From Nematostella vectensis (lineage: Eukaryota; Cnidaria; Anthozoa; Actiniaria; Edwardsiidae), in contig NC_064041.1 in assembly GCF_932526225.1 (NCBI RefSeq), positions 2,244,699 through 2,308,698 of the forward strand: a stretch of DNA of 64,000 nucleotides, written 5' to 3'. Below, piece by piece: positions 35,664 to 47,600 of this stretch. Made by a program: the position numbers and the translations under genes. The notes beneath the pieces were generated by a model. That model was not told where the DNA came from, made no database searches, and saw nothing but the letters and a program-made list of their open reading frames with translations. Every line of letters starts with the position of its first letter. Within the stretch, counting starts at the first letter, position 1.

Positions 35664-38600
35664 CTAGAAAACAACTCAAACATATCAGAGATACGCTGGG
35701 CAACAAGGAATGCCAACTTAACACTTCCTGGAACTAGAAAAGAACACAAATACATCAGAGACAAGCTCGGAAAGGTCTTAAAAAACACTTCCCAGAACTA
35801 GAAAACAACTCAAATATAACAGAGGTACGCTGCGCAATGGGGAATGTCAACTAAACACTTCCCGGAACAAGAAAACAACACAAATACATCAGAGACAAGC
35901 TCGGAAAGGTCAGCTAAACACTCCCGGAATGAGAAAACGATACAAATTCATCAGAGACTACTAAACACTTTTTGGAACAACCTCGGCAAGGGTAAATGTC
36001 TGTTAGAGTCGGACTTTAAAGGGGGAAGGGCACGAACAGTCATAAAGCTAGGGAATGTGTTCAAACATCTGGGTATTATATCCTATCATAGCCTAGAAAT
36101 AACGTATCGTTTTGCATGCCAAACTCTTATACTGCGATGCCCGCTACCATGGCCACCAGGTTTAAAATTTTTGGCAAATTAGCCAGGCCAGATTTACTGT
36201 TTTGATTGGCACAACCCTCATGAATTTTCCATCGGATGTGCTCTGAAACATGCCAACCAGGCCATGCTGGTTGGCTGGTGACGCTGATGCCAGCCATATA
36301 GCACATACCTTAGGGGGGAAGGGGACGACATACCATAGAGGGGAAGGGGACGACATACCTTAGGGGGGGGGGGAGGGGACGACATACCTTAGGGTGAAAG
36401 GGGACGACATACCTTAGGGGGGAAGGGGACAACATACCTCAGGGGGTAAGGGTGCGACCTACCTTAGAGGGGAGGGGACGACATACCTTAGGGGGGAAGG
36501 GGATGACATACCTTAGAGGGGAGGGGATGACATACCAAAGGGGGGAAGGGGACGACATACCATAGAGGGGAAGGGGACGACATACCTTAGGGGGGAAGGG
36601 GATGACATACCTTAGGGGGTAAGGAGACGACATACCTCAGGGGGTAAGGGTGCGACCTACCTTAGAGGGGAGGGGACGACATACCTTAGGGGGTAAGGAG
36701 ACGACATACCTTAGGGGGTAAGGGGATGACATACCTTAGAGGGGAGGGGATGACATACCTTAGGGGGTAAGAGTACGACATACCTTAGGGGGTAAGGAGA
36801 CGACATACCTTAGGGGGTAAGGGGATGACATACCTTAGAGGGGAGGGGACGACATACCAAAGGGGGAAAGGGACGACATACCTTAGGGGGTAAGGAGACG
36901 ACATACCTTAGGGGGTAAGGAGACGACATACCTTAGGGGGTAAGGAGACGACATACCTTAGGGGGTAAGGAGACGACATACCTTAGGGGGGAAGGGGATG
37001 ACATACCTTAGAGGGGAGGGGATGACATACCAAAGGGGGGAAGGGGACGACATACCATAGAGGGGAAGGGGACGACATACCTTAGGGGGGAAGGGGATGA
37101 CATACCTTAGGGGGTAAGGAGACGACATACCTTAGGGGGTAAGGGGATGACATACCTTAGAGGGGAGGGGACGACATACCAAAGGGGGAAAGGGACGACA
37201 TACCTTAGGGGGTAAGGAGACGACATACCTTAGGGGGTAAGGAGACGACATACCTTAGGGGGTAAGGAGACGACATACCTTAGGGGGTAAGGAGACGACA
37301 TACCTTAGGGGGGAAGGGGATGACATACCTTAGAGGGGAGGGGATGACATACCAAAGGGGGGAAGGGGACGACATACCATAGAGGGGAAGGGGACGACAT
37401 ACCTTAGGGGGGAAGGGGATGACATACCTTAGGGGGTAAGGAGACGACATACCTTAGGGGGTAAGGGGATGACATACCTTAGAGGGGAGGGGACGACATA
37501 CCTTAGGGGGTAAGGAGACGACATACCTTAGGGGGTAAGGAGACGACATACCTTAGGGGGTAAGGAGACGACATACCTTAGGGGGTAAGGAGACGACATA
37601 CCTTAGGGGGTAAGGAGACGACATACCTTAGGGGGGAAGGGGATGACATACCTTAGAGGGGAGGGGATGACATACCAAAGGGGGGAAGGGGACGACATAC
37701 CATAGAGGGGAAGGGGACGACATACCTTAGGGGGGAAGCAGATGACATACCTTAGGGGGTAAAGGGATGACATACCTTAGGGGGGAAGCAGATGACATAC
37801 CTTAGGGGGTAAGGGGACGACATACCATAGAGGGGCAGGGGACAACATACCTTAGGGGGGGAAGGGGACAACATACCTTAGGGGGGAAAGGGACAACATA
37901 CCTTAGGGGGGGAAGGGGACAACATAACTTAGGGGGGGAAGGGGACAACATACCTTAGGGGGGAAGGGGACAACATACCTTAGGGAGGAAGGGGACAACA
38001 TACCTTAGGGGGGAAAGGGGACATTCCTTAGGGGGTAAGGGGATGACATACCTCAGGGGGAGGGGACGACATACCTTAGCGGGCGAGAAGACGACATTCC
38101 TTGGCGGGATGACATTCCTTAGGGGGGAAGGGTATGACCTACCATAGAGGGGAAGGGAACGACATACCTTAGGGGGGAGGGTACAACATACCTTAGGGGG
38201 GGAAGGGGACGACATACCTTATAGGGGCAGGGGACAACATACCTTAGGGGGGAAGGTGACGACATACCATAGAGGAGAAGGGGACGACATACCTTAGGGG
38301 AGGAAGGGGACGACATACCTTAGGGGGGAAGGGGACAACATACCTTAGGGGGTAAGGGGATGACATACCTTAGGGGGGAGGGGACGACATACCTTAGGGG
38401 CAAGGGGACGACATACCTTGGGGGGGGGGCGACATACCTTAGGGGGGAAGGGGACGACATACCTTAGGGGGAGGGAACGACATACCTTAGGGGGGAAGGG
38501 GACGACATAGCTTGGAGGGGAGGGGACGACATACCTTAGGGGGAAACGGTACGATTTCAAATTGATCCGTCAGCTCCGGGACAGATCCTGTGACCATACA

Positions 38601-41600
38601 GACAACGAATCCCGTAGATGCCAGCAAGCTATAGGTCAGCGGCTTATTTTCGAGTAGACTCTCCATGAAAGGATGTCCCTACGAAAAAAACATGGCATCA
38701 TCAAGCGGTGTATCAGGAGAAATTTGACATTTTTTGTCATCAATATCCTCGCTCATATATTATTTGCTGTCGTCCTCTTTCTCGTGCTGCGCTTTTTTTG
38801 AATGGAAAAGAACGAAACGCATTTTTGCTTCTTCTGTCATATATATCATCCATCTATATCATGTTGACAACCTGGATATAATCACACATTTGTGTGCCTT
38901 CACTTTTTCTAGATTAATTTTTTAAGCGAATTCCTTCCACTTTCTCACCAGCTTGCAGCTAATCTCTTGCTCGCGTTCCTTTGACATTGTCGTTGCCGTT
39001 CCCTCCTTTGCTCCTTCTTTCTTAGGGTTTTCTCGAGGGGAGGGGGGCACCGAAAATATGAGGGAAGCATAAGTGGAGGGGGGGGGCATGGAAAAGTTTA
39101 TTCCACCTGGAATTTGTTCCCTTGCTTTTATCAAAATTCCCACGCCCCCACCCACCCCTTGGGATAATAAATAAACTTACCCTAAATAGAGATTTTCTTC
39201 ACAGCGAATTTTTTGGAAGGCGTTTAGATGGCTTCAGATCAAAGCAACTCGGTGCAAAATGCTGAGCATTCAAAAACCAGAAAACTTAGTTCCGTGAAAG
39301 AATGATAGAAATCGGAGAAGATTTAGCAGTTCGAAATTCATGGCAAGAGTTTGCTAATGAATCCAATTGGCTGTAAGGTACTTCTTTGCTTCCCACTGAT
39401 GTTTTTTTTCAGTTACTCGACGAAAATCTAATTTACTATTATCATATATTACCTGATTACCTAGAAAACTATGGGAATGGTGAAGAAAAAATTAGGTAAT
39501 ATGTCAAATAGGACTGACCTTATAATTAACTGCAAAGGTGAGCAGTTGAAGAGCGACTGATATAATGTAAACTGTGCTGTTAAGTATGGTAGGCTCAAAC
39601 TTCGACTCCAAATTAACGTGCACTGCAGAACTATAGGAAACAGAGTTCAAGGGAAATAGATTATCTGATAGAATATCTAAGGCCTGCAACCCAATACTTT
39701 GAAAGTACTGCCTTGCAAAATTAGAGAAAATACAGTCCAAGGTATACAGGTTATCTGATAGAAGATCTAAGGCCTGCAACCCAATACTTTGAAAGCACTT
39801 TCAAAATTAGAGAAAATACAGTCCAAGGTATACAGGTTATCTGATAGAAGATCTAAGGCCAGTGACCACATAGTATTGCAATACAGAACTAGGGAAAACA
39901 AAGCTACAGATGACCGGGTAATCAGAGGCCTGTGACCCAACACGTTAGTGTTACTTTACCTGGAAGGTGTAAGGCGCTTGGCGTGCCCAACCATGTACAC
40001 TAGCGCGATAAAATGCACTGCAAACTGGCCCAATACTGTCAATATCGTGTAGAAGTTGAATATATTGGGCAGCGGTCTACTCTTGGATAGTACGGTCAGG
40101 GGCTGTCGATGAAAAACAAAGGAATTTAAGTGAGCGTATCAAAGGAAGTTCCTTATGGGAAGGGTATATAAAAGTTGAACATTATGTTTTTGGAGGGAGA
40201 AGGGTCGGAAGACATGCTTCCTTAAATACCCATCTTTCAATTTCAATATAAAACTCCTTTATTTCTTTCAATACCATACATTTGAAGCTTCCCCTGTAAT
40301 GATTTTTCCCGCGACTGATCGTTGCTATTTCCACCCAAATATAGCCATTATAAAATATTTTCAAAGCGAGAAAATAATTGGACAGCAGAGATAAAACCAA
40401 CATGGTTAGTTGGGCTAGCTGTGGTCGATCGGATTCCTGAGGAGACTGGGTACCTTTTCAGCACTTACCTTTGATCGAGATATGAAGAGAAAACACCCGG
40501 CTAAGAGCACTCCTTGTAGAGTAGCTTGCCTGTTATATAGCCAAAATTAACTTCAAAAGCAAATTGCATTGTAAAACTAAAACATGAAAATTGTCAAATT
40601 CAAAATTGAACCAGGCTATGGATATGAAGATTATATAGCCATATAAGATAGCCATGCACCCGAATTTTAAGGAATGTCGATCAGACACTCCACTGTTATT
40701 ATTCACATCACAAAAAAACAACGGTCTATTGGCAAGAAAACTTTCAAATAACCATCCACGAATAAAGCGTGATGCTTTTCTGGAAATATATCATTGAAAA
40801 TATATCAAATACTTGTTTGAATTAGCCTGATGGAAACGGATGTGGGAACGTAAAATTACGGTGTAACTGGCCTTCTTCAAGCATTTCAGGTACATAAACA
40901 AACAATAACGTTACCTCAGTATAAAATTTATCAACGGCAGTATAGTTTGAAACATTAGACGTACCCATCACTGAACTTTATGCCATCCAGATAGAGCACG
41001 CTTTGACTGTACGCCAGAATGAGTGCATTAAGTGCAAGAATCTTGAACATCTGCAGGGTAGTGACCAGCGTACAACGACCTTGCTTGATAATATGGCACA
41101 CTATTCAGAACAACAGAAACGAGAAGTAGTTTGAGTTAGAACAGGGACGGCACAGGGTACCATGTACCCCCCAAAGGGTTGGGTCTTATCTTAGAAATTA
41201 TCATTTTTCCATTGCGAACCCTCCTTGAGCTAGGTGATCAAAACATTTTTCGTCATTTTTACCTATCCTCCTCGTGCCTGGTGGTAAAAAAGCCCTCATA
41301 TCGCATACAGGTGTTTCTTCTTTTAATTGATGGCCTTGGAACTTACCGCAGTTAATTGATGAAGATTTCGAGGTGAATGGTGAAGCTATAGACGCGTCTC
41401 CAAGTTGAACTATCTGTGGTCCTTCCATTTCGTCAATTTGCTTTAACATCTCCTGCAGTTTCTTCTGTGAAAGTTTAATAAATGGATAAACAAGAGACAT
41501 GGTCTCTTGGGGTCAAACCTTTGCTGCAAAACCCTCTCGATCCAAAAGAAGTTTAAGTATATGTATCCGACATGACGGAAAAACCTGGAAAATTCGCAAT

Positions 41601-44600
41601 TCGAGATAGAGAAAGAAGAGACAATTTCTTACAATGGCCATCGGTTCTTTGTATTCCGGACTGATTTTTGAAACACAAATAACGTGAGGCCGAAATGCAC
41701 ATACCCATATTTTTGCTTTTTAAGATATTTTTTTCTTGATCATCCTTGCGCTATGTATGAGTTCAGGGACGAAAAGCTCGAATTTCAATGACACGTTACA
41801 AAAAGTCGCATCAATTTAAAAAAAAGTCGCATTATATATTTCGTTTGCTATTACTCAATAAGTACTTAGAGAAATTTTCCGCCTTATTAGATCTGAAATT
41901 AGCTTATTTGAAGCGTCATTTTTTCCGTCATGTCTATGTATCCTAGAAAATCCCAAAATTCAGTGACGTTTTCTCGTGTCTCTAAGAAAACAGAATAGTA
42001 TATAAGATACCTATTAATGAATGAAGTCTGATTCTTTATCATGTATCAGGTTTACGATATTTGCAGGCTAACATTATCTTCACCAATGGACGTGGTGCTC
42101 TGGGTGATTTTGCGTTGAAAGCAAAATGGCACCTTAATTTTCACGACAAAAAAAAAAGATCTAAAGTAAAATAAAGAAAGACCCCGCTAACTTGAACTGT
42201 ATACAACTCTTGTCAATCCGAGGGAAGTACCACTGTATACATCACTTAGGACGGTCCCTAGGGTGGCCGCTTAATAGAGGTACCACTGTATACATCACTT
42301 AGCATGGTCCCTAGGGTGGCCGCTTAATAGAGGTACCACTGTATACATCACTTGGTACGGTCCCTAGGGTGGTCGCTTAATAGAGGTACCACTGTATACA
42401 TCACTTGGGTACGGTCCCTAGGGTGGTCGCTTAATAGAGGTACCACTGTATACATCACTTAGGACGGTCCCTAGGGTGCCCGCTTAATAGAGGTACCACT
42501 GTATACATCACTTAGCATGGTCCCTAGGGTGGCCGCTTAATAGAGGTACCACTGTATACATCACTTAGGACGGTCCCTAGGGTGCCCGCTTAATAGAGGT
42601 ACCACTGTATACATCACTAGGCACGGTCCCTAGGGTGGTCGCTTAATAGAGGTACCACTGTATACATCACTTAGGACGGTCCCTAGGGTGGTCGCTTAAT
42701 AGAGGTACCACTGTATACATCACTTGGGTACGGTCCCCAGGGTGGCCGCTTAATAGAGGTACCACTGTATACATCACTTGGCACGGTCCCTAGGGTGGCC
42801 GCTTAATAGAGGTACCACTGTATACATGACTTGGCATAGTCCCTAGGGCAGCCGCTTAATAGAGGTACCACTGTATACATCACTTAGGACGGTCCCTAGG
42901 GTGGCCGCTTAATAGAGGTACCACTGTATACATCACTTGGCACGGTCTCGAGGGTGGCCGCTTAATAGAGGTACCACTGTATACATCACTTGGCACGGTC
43001 CCTAGGGTGGTCGCTTAATAGAGGTACCACTGTATACATCACTTGGGTACGGTCCCTAGGGTGGTCGCTTAATAGAGGTACCACTGTATACATCACTTAG
43101 GACGGTCAATAGGGTGCCCGCTTAATAGAGGTACCACTGTATACATCACTTAGCATGGTCCCTAGGGTGGCCGCTTAATAGAGGTACCACTGTATACATC
43201 ACTTAGGACGGTCCCTAGGGTGCCCGCTTAATAGAGGTACCACTGTATACATCACTTGGCATGGTCCCTAGGGTGGTCGCTTAATAGAGGTACCACTGTA
43301 TACATCACTTAGGACGGTCCCTAGGGTGGCCGCTTAATAGAGGTACCACAGTATACATCACTTGGCATGGTCCCTAGGGTGGCCGCTTAATAGAGGTACC
43401 ACTGTATACATCACTTGGGTACGGTCCCTAGGGTGGCCGCTTAATAGAGGTACCACTGTATACATCACTTGGCATGGTCCCTAGGGTGGTCGCTTAATAG
43501 AGGTACCACTGTATACATCACTTGGCACGGTCCCTAGGGTGGTCGCTTAATAGAGGTACCACTGTATACATCACTTGGCACGGTCCCTAGGGTGGCCGCT
43601 TAATAGAGGTACCACTGTATACATCACTTGGCATGGTCCCTAGTGTGGCCGCTTAATAGAGGTACCACTGTATACATCACTTGGGTACGGTCCCTAGGGT
43701 GCCCGCTTAATAGAGGTACCACTGTATACATCACTTGGCATGGTCCCTAGTGTGGCCGCTTAATAGAGGTACCACTGTATACATCACTTGGGTACGGTCC
43801 CTAGGGTGGCCGCTTAATAGAGGTACCACTGTATACATCACTTAGCATGGTCCCTAGGGTGGCCGCTTAATAGAGGTACCACTGTATACATCACTTGGCA
43901 CGGTCCCTAGTGTGGCCGCTTAATAGAGGTACCACTGTATACATCACTTGGCACGGTCCCTAGGGTGGTCGCTTAATAGAGGTACCACTGTATACATCAC
44001 TTAGGACGGTCCCTAGGGTGGCCGCTTAATAGAGGTACCACTGTATACATCACTTGGCATGGTCCCTAGGGTGGCCGCTTAATAGAGGTACCACTGTATA
44101 CATCACTTAGGACGGTCCCTAGGGTGGCCGCTTAATAGAGGTACCACTGTATACATCACTTGGGTACGGTCCCTAGGGTGGCCGCTTAATAGAGGTGCCA
44201 CTGTATACATCACTTGGGTACGGTCCCTAGGGTGGCCGCTTAATAGAGGTACCACTGTATACATCACTTGGGTACGGTCCCTAGGGTGGCCGCTTAATAG
44301 AGGTACCACTGTATACATCACTTGGCATGGTCCCTAGGGTGGTCGCTTAATAGAGGTACCACTGTATACATCACTTGGCATGGTCCCTAGGGTGGCCGCT
44401 TAATAGAGGTACCACTGTATACATCACTTAGGACAGTCCCTAGGGTGGCCGCTTAATAGAGGTACCACTGTATACATCACTTGGGTACGGTCCCTAGGGT
44501 GGCCGCTTAATAGAGGTACCACTGTATACATCACTTAGGACGGTCCCTAGGGTGGCCGCTTAATAGAGGTACCACTGTATACATCACTTAGGACGGTCCC

Positions 44601-47600
44601 TAGGGTGGCCGCTTAATAGAGGTACCACTGTATACATCACTTGGCACGGTCCCTAGGGTGGCCGCTTAATAGAGGTACCACTGTATACATCACTTAGGAC
44701 GGTCCCTAGGGTGGCCGCTTAATAGAGGTACCACTGTATACATCACTTGGGTACGGTCCCTAGGGTGGCCGCTTAATAGAGGTACCACTGTATACATCAC
44801 TTAGGACGGTCCCTAGGGTGGCCGCTTAATAGAGGTACCACTGTATACATCACTTAGGACGGTCCCTAGGGTGGCCGCTTAATAGAGGTACCACTGTATA
44901 CATCACTTAGGACGGTCCCTAGGGTGGCCGCTTAATAGAGGTACCACTGTATACATCACTTAGGACGGTCCCTAGGGTGGCCGCTTAATAGAGGTACCAC
45001 TGTATACATCACTTAGGACGGTCCCTAGGGTGGCCGCTTAATAGAGGTACCACTGTATACATCACTTGGCACGGTCCCTAGGGTGGCCGCTTAATAGAGG
45101 TACCACTGTATACATCACTTAGGACGGTCCCTAGGGTGGCCGCTTAATAGAGGTACCACTGTATACATCACTTGGCACGGTCCCTAGGGTGGCCGCTTAA
45201 TAGAGGTACCACTGTATACATCACTTAGGACGGTCCCTAGGGCGGCCGCTTAATAGAGGTACCACTGTATACATCACTTGGCGCGGTCCCTAGGGTGGCC
45301 GCTTAATAGAGGTACCACTGTATACATCACTTAGGACGGTCCCTAGGGTGGCCGCTTAATAGAGGTACCACTGTATACATCACTTGGCACGGTCCCTAGG
45401 GTGGCCGCTTAATAGAGGTACCACTGTATACATCACTTGGCATGGTCCCTAGGGTGGCCGCTTAATAGAGGTACCACTGTATACATCACTTAGGACGGTC
45501 CCTAGCGTGGCCGCTTAATAGAGGTGCCACTGTATACATCACTTGGCACGGTCCCTAGGGTGGCCGCTTAATAGAGGTACCACCGTACATATCATTTAGC
45601 ATGGTCCCCACGGTAGTCCCTTAGTAAGGGAACCACTGCACAAAATTTTTGTGAAAATTAAATATAAGGTCATCCGCTGAATACAGGCTGGCGCTTAAAG
45701 CCGCATTGTCACCAGTATACTTCCGGAGGTCCGACGGAAACCTCAACCGTTAAAAGACAAAAGAATCTATTAAATCCGAGATATTAAACAGGCCATCCGC
45801 TCTAAATTATCAATCAGATCCTCAAAGAAACTTCCAATAAACACACTGCTTTCAATATTTTGAGATATTTTTTGCGTTTTCCGTTAAAAATCATCGGATA
45901 TTGTTACCTAATCGACCGGAAGTAAACTGGTGACAATAAGGCTTTAGTAGTTCAACTGTAGTTTCGTTGCTCTTACCTGTTGCTCAGCCTTGGCGTTTGC
46001 CGCCGTGTCGTCCCCTCGTGCCATAGCGCGCATCTTCGCGGCACGTGACGCGCCCTTAGCCGCAGCATGCGATCCCAGCTTGCCTCGCGGTACTATAGTG
46101 ATGTCACTGCTACCATGACTACCTTTGTCGTCACTCTAGATACGATAAAAAAAAAGATGTCTTCACTATTCCCGAACGTCTACAAAAGAAGGAAAATCAT
46201 CAATAAGGACAAAAACTCGTACCGAAGCAGACGTCTTCTCATCGTGAGTTTTGCTGCGTTTGCCGGATTCAGGGAGTCGCTCGGGTGCACCAGTTAGTAA
46301 CGCAACACCTACAAGGTAACACAGCATGTCATGCAGAACTACCCTTTAGGAACGCAACCCCTACAACTAAGGACGTTTGCCTATGTAAGAATCACATTTA
46401 TGGTCGACACGAACATCGTAACTAAGAGGATACCGTCTTGTTCTGAAATTGGCAAGCTCGTTTCATTCAAAAACCACATTTATCGCATCGCTATTGGTAT
46501 GTTCCACGATGTTGCCACGGTATCGCCCGTCGCACTGTAATAGATGTCATCTTGATATAAAAGCGCGTCAAAAGCTAGAAAGTGACGAAACAACGCGAAA
46601 CATTATCACCGCGAAATAGTTCAAGTTGAGAGTAATAGCACGCCACGTACAGTGCTTAAGCAACAGATGTGCGCATACTCAACTGTCTTTTCAACTACGT
46701 ACCACAGTGCGCATGTTTGAGAGCGCCTACGTCATTGGTACCGTCGCCGCACATGAGTGTTACGTAGCCTCTGCTCTTTAACCGAGTGATCACCAGTTCC
46801 TACAACAAAGACAGACGTTAAAACAGGCGAAAAGATAGACACAAGATTAACCGTAGAGCTCTAAAAGCCACCTGGGTGCATATTTCTTTTTTGTCTCACA
46901 CTAGGTAGGGAGGGGTAATTGGGGGTATTTCAAAAGCTCCTTTTACCGTAGTTGACACTTGGAATTTCTTGTTATTACAAAAGTCAAAGATGTTATTAAC
47001 TAGTGAAAATTGCACTACATTTACATCGACATATTGTATCCTTTTCAGATTTTAACGAACCAAGTTTAAAAAAGTTTTACATCATATGGGATGGGATGCA
47101 TTGTTTTTGGTATTTATAAATCCGTAGAGAATAAATATTCTGATGAAGAAGTTGTCAGATAATAGCCCAAATAGGGATCAAAGAGTAATGGATACATTTT
47201 CTAGAATTTATGGTTTCAGCACTAGATGCTAGTTTCCATGACAAGTGGGCAAAACGCAAATTATGTAATGTAATTTTTTAATCACTAGAACCTCGCCAAT
47301 TCAAAGTGGAATTCCCTATTAACTCGAACTGGGTTCGATTTCCTTTGGAATTTGACCTAATTTCCAGTCATTTTTTTACTAGGATAACACGAGCTCCAAG
47401 CTCGAACTATTTCTCCTGGTCCATTTTATCCCGCTCTCTCACTCAGAACTGATTAGATCAGAACTGATCTTGATTCTAGTATTGTATGACCGCCTACCTT
47501 CTGCTTCGGGGCAACACGAGCAAAGACGCGGACGAACGGAAGGATAGCATCAAAAAGCTTGGACGCCTCGGGATGAGTTGTCAGATAAGAAAATGCCTAT

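Noticed and set aside
36439-38560. Minus-strand ORFs rich in [20 protein letters not shown]
   Set aside because: They are translations of the G-rich minisatellite; only the terminal VPFPPK of exon 28 is genuine coding sequence.
44103-44321. 72-residue minus-strand ORF with [17 protein letters not shown] repeats
   Set aside because: It is four copies of the 55-bp satellite with no splice or start context.
42185-45640. Possible CRISPR-like array of regular repeats with variable boxes
   Set aside because: Units are contiguous, the variable box is 5-6 bases, and the setting is a eukaryotic intron.
42185-45640. Junction-seeded origin for the 55-bp satellite
   Set aside because: Compared with the ends of exons 22 and 23 and their splice sites; no match, so it was kept separate from the junction arrays.
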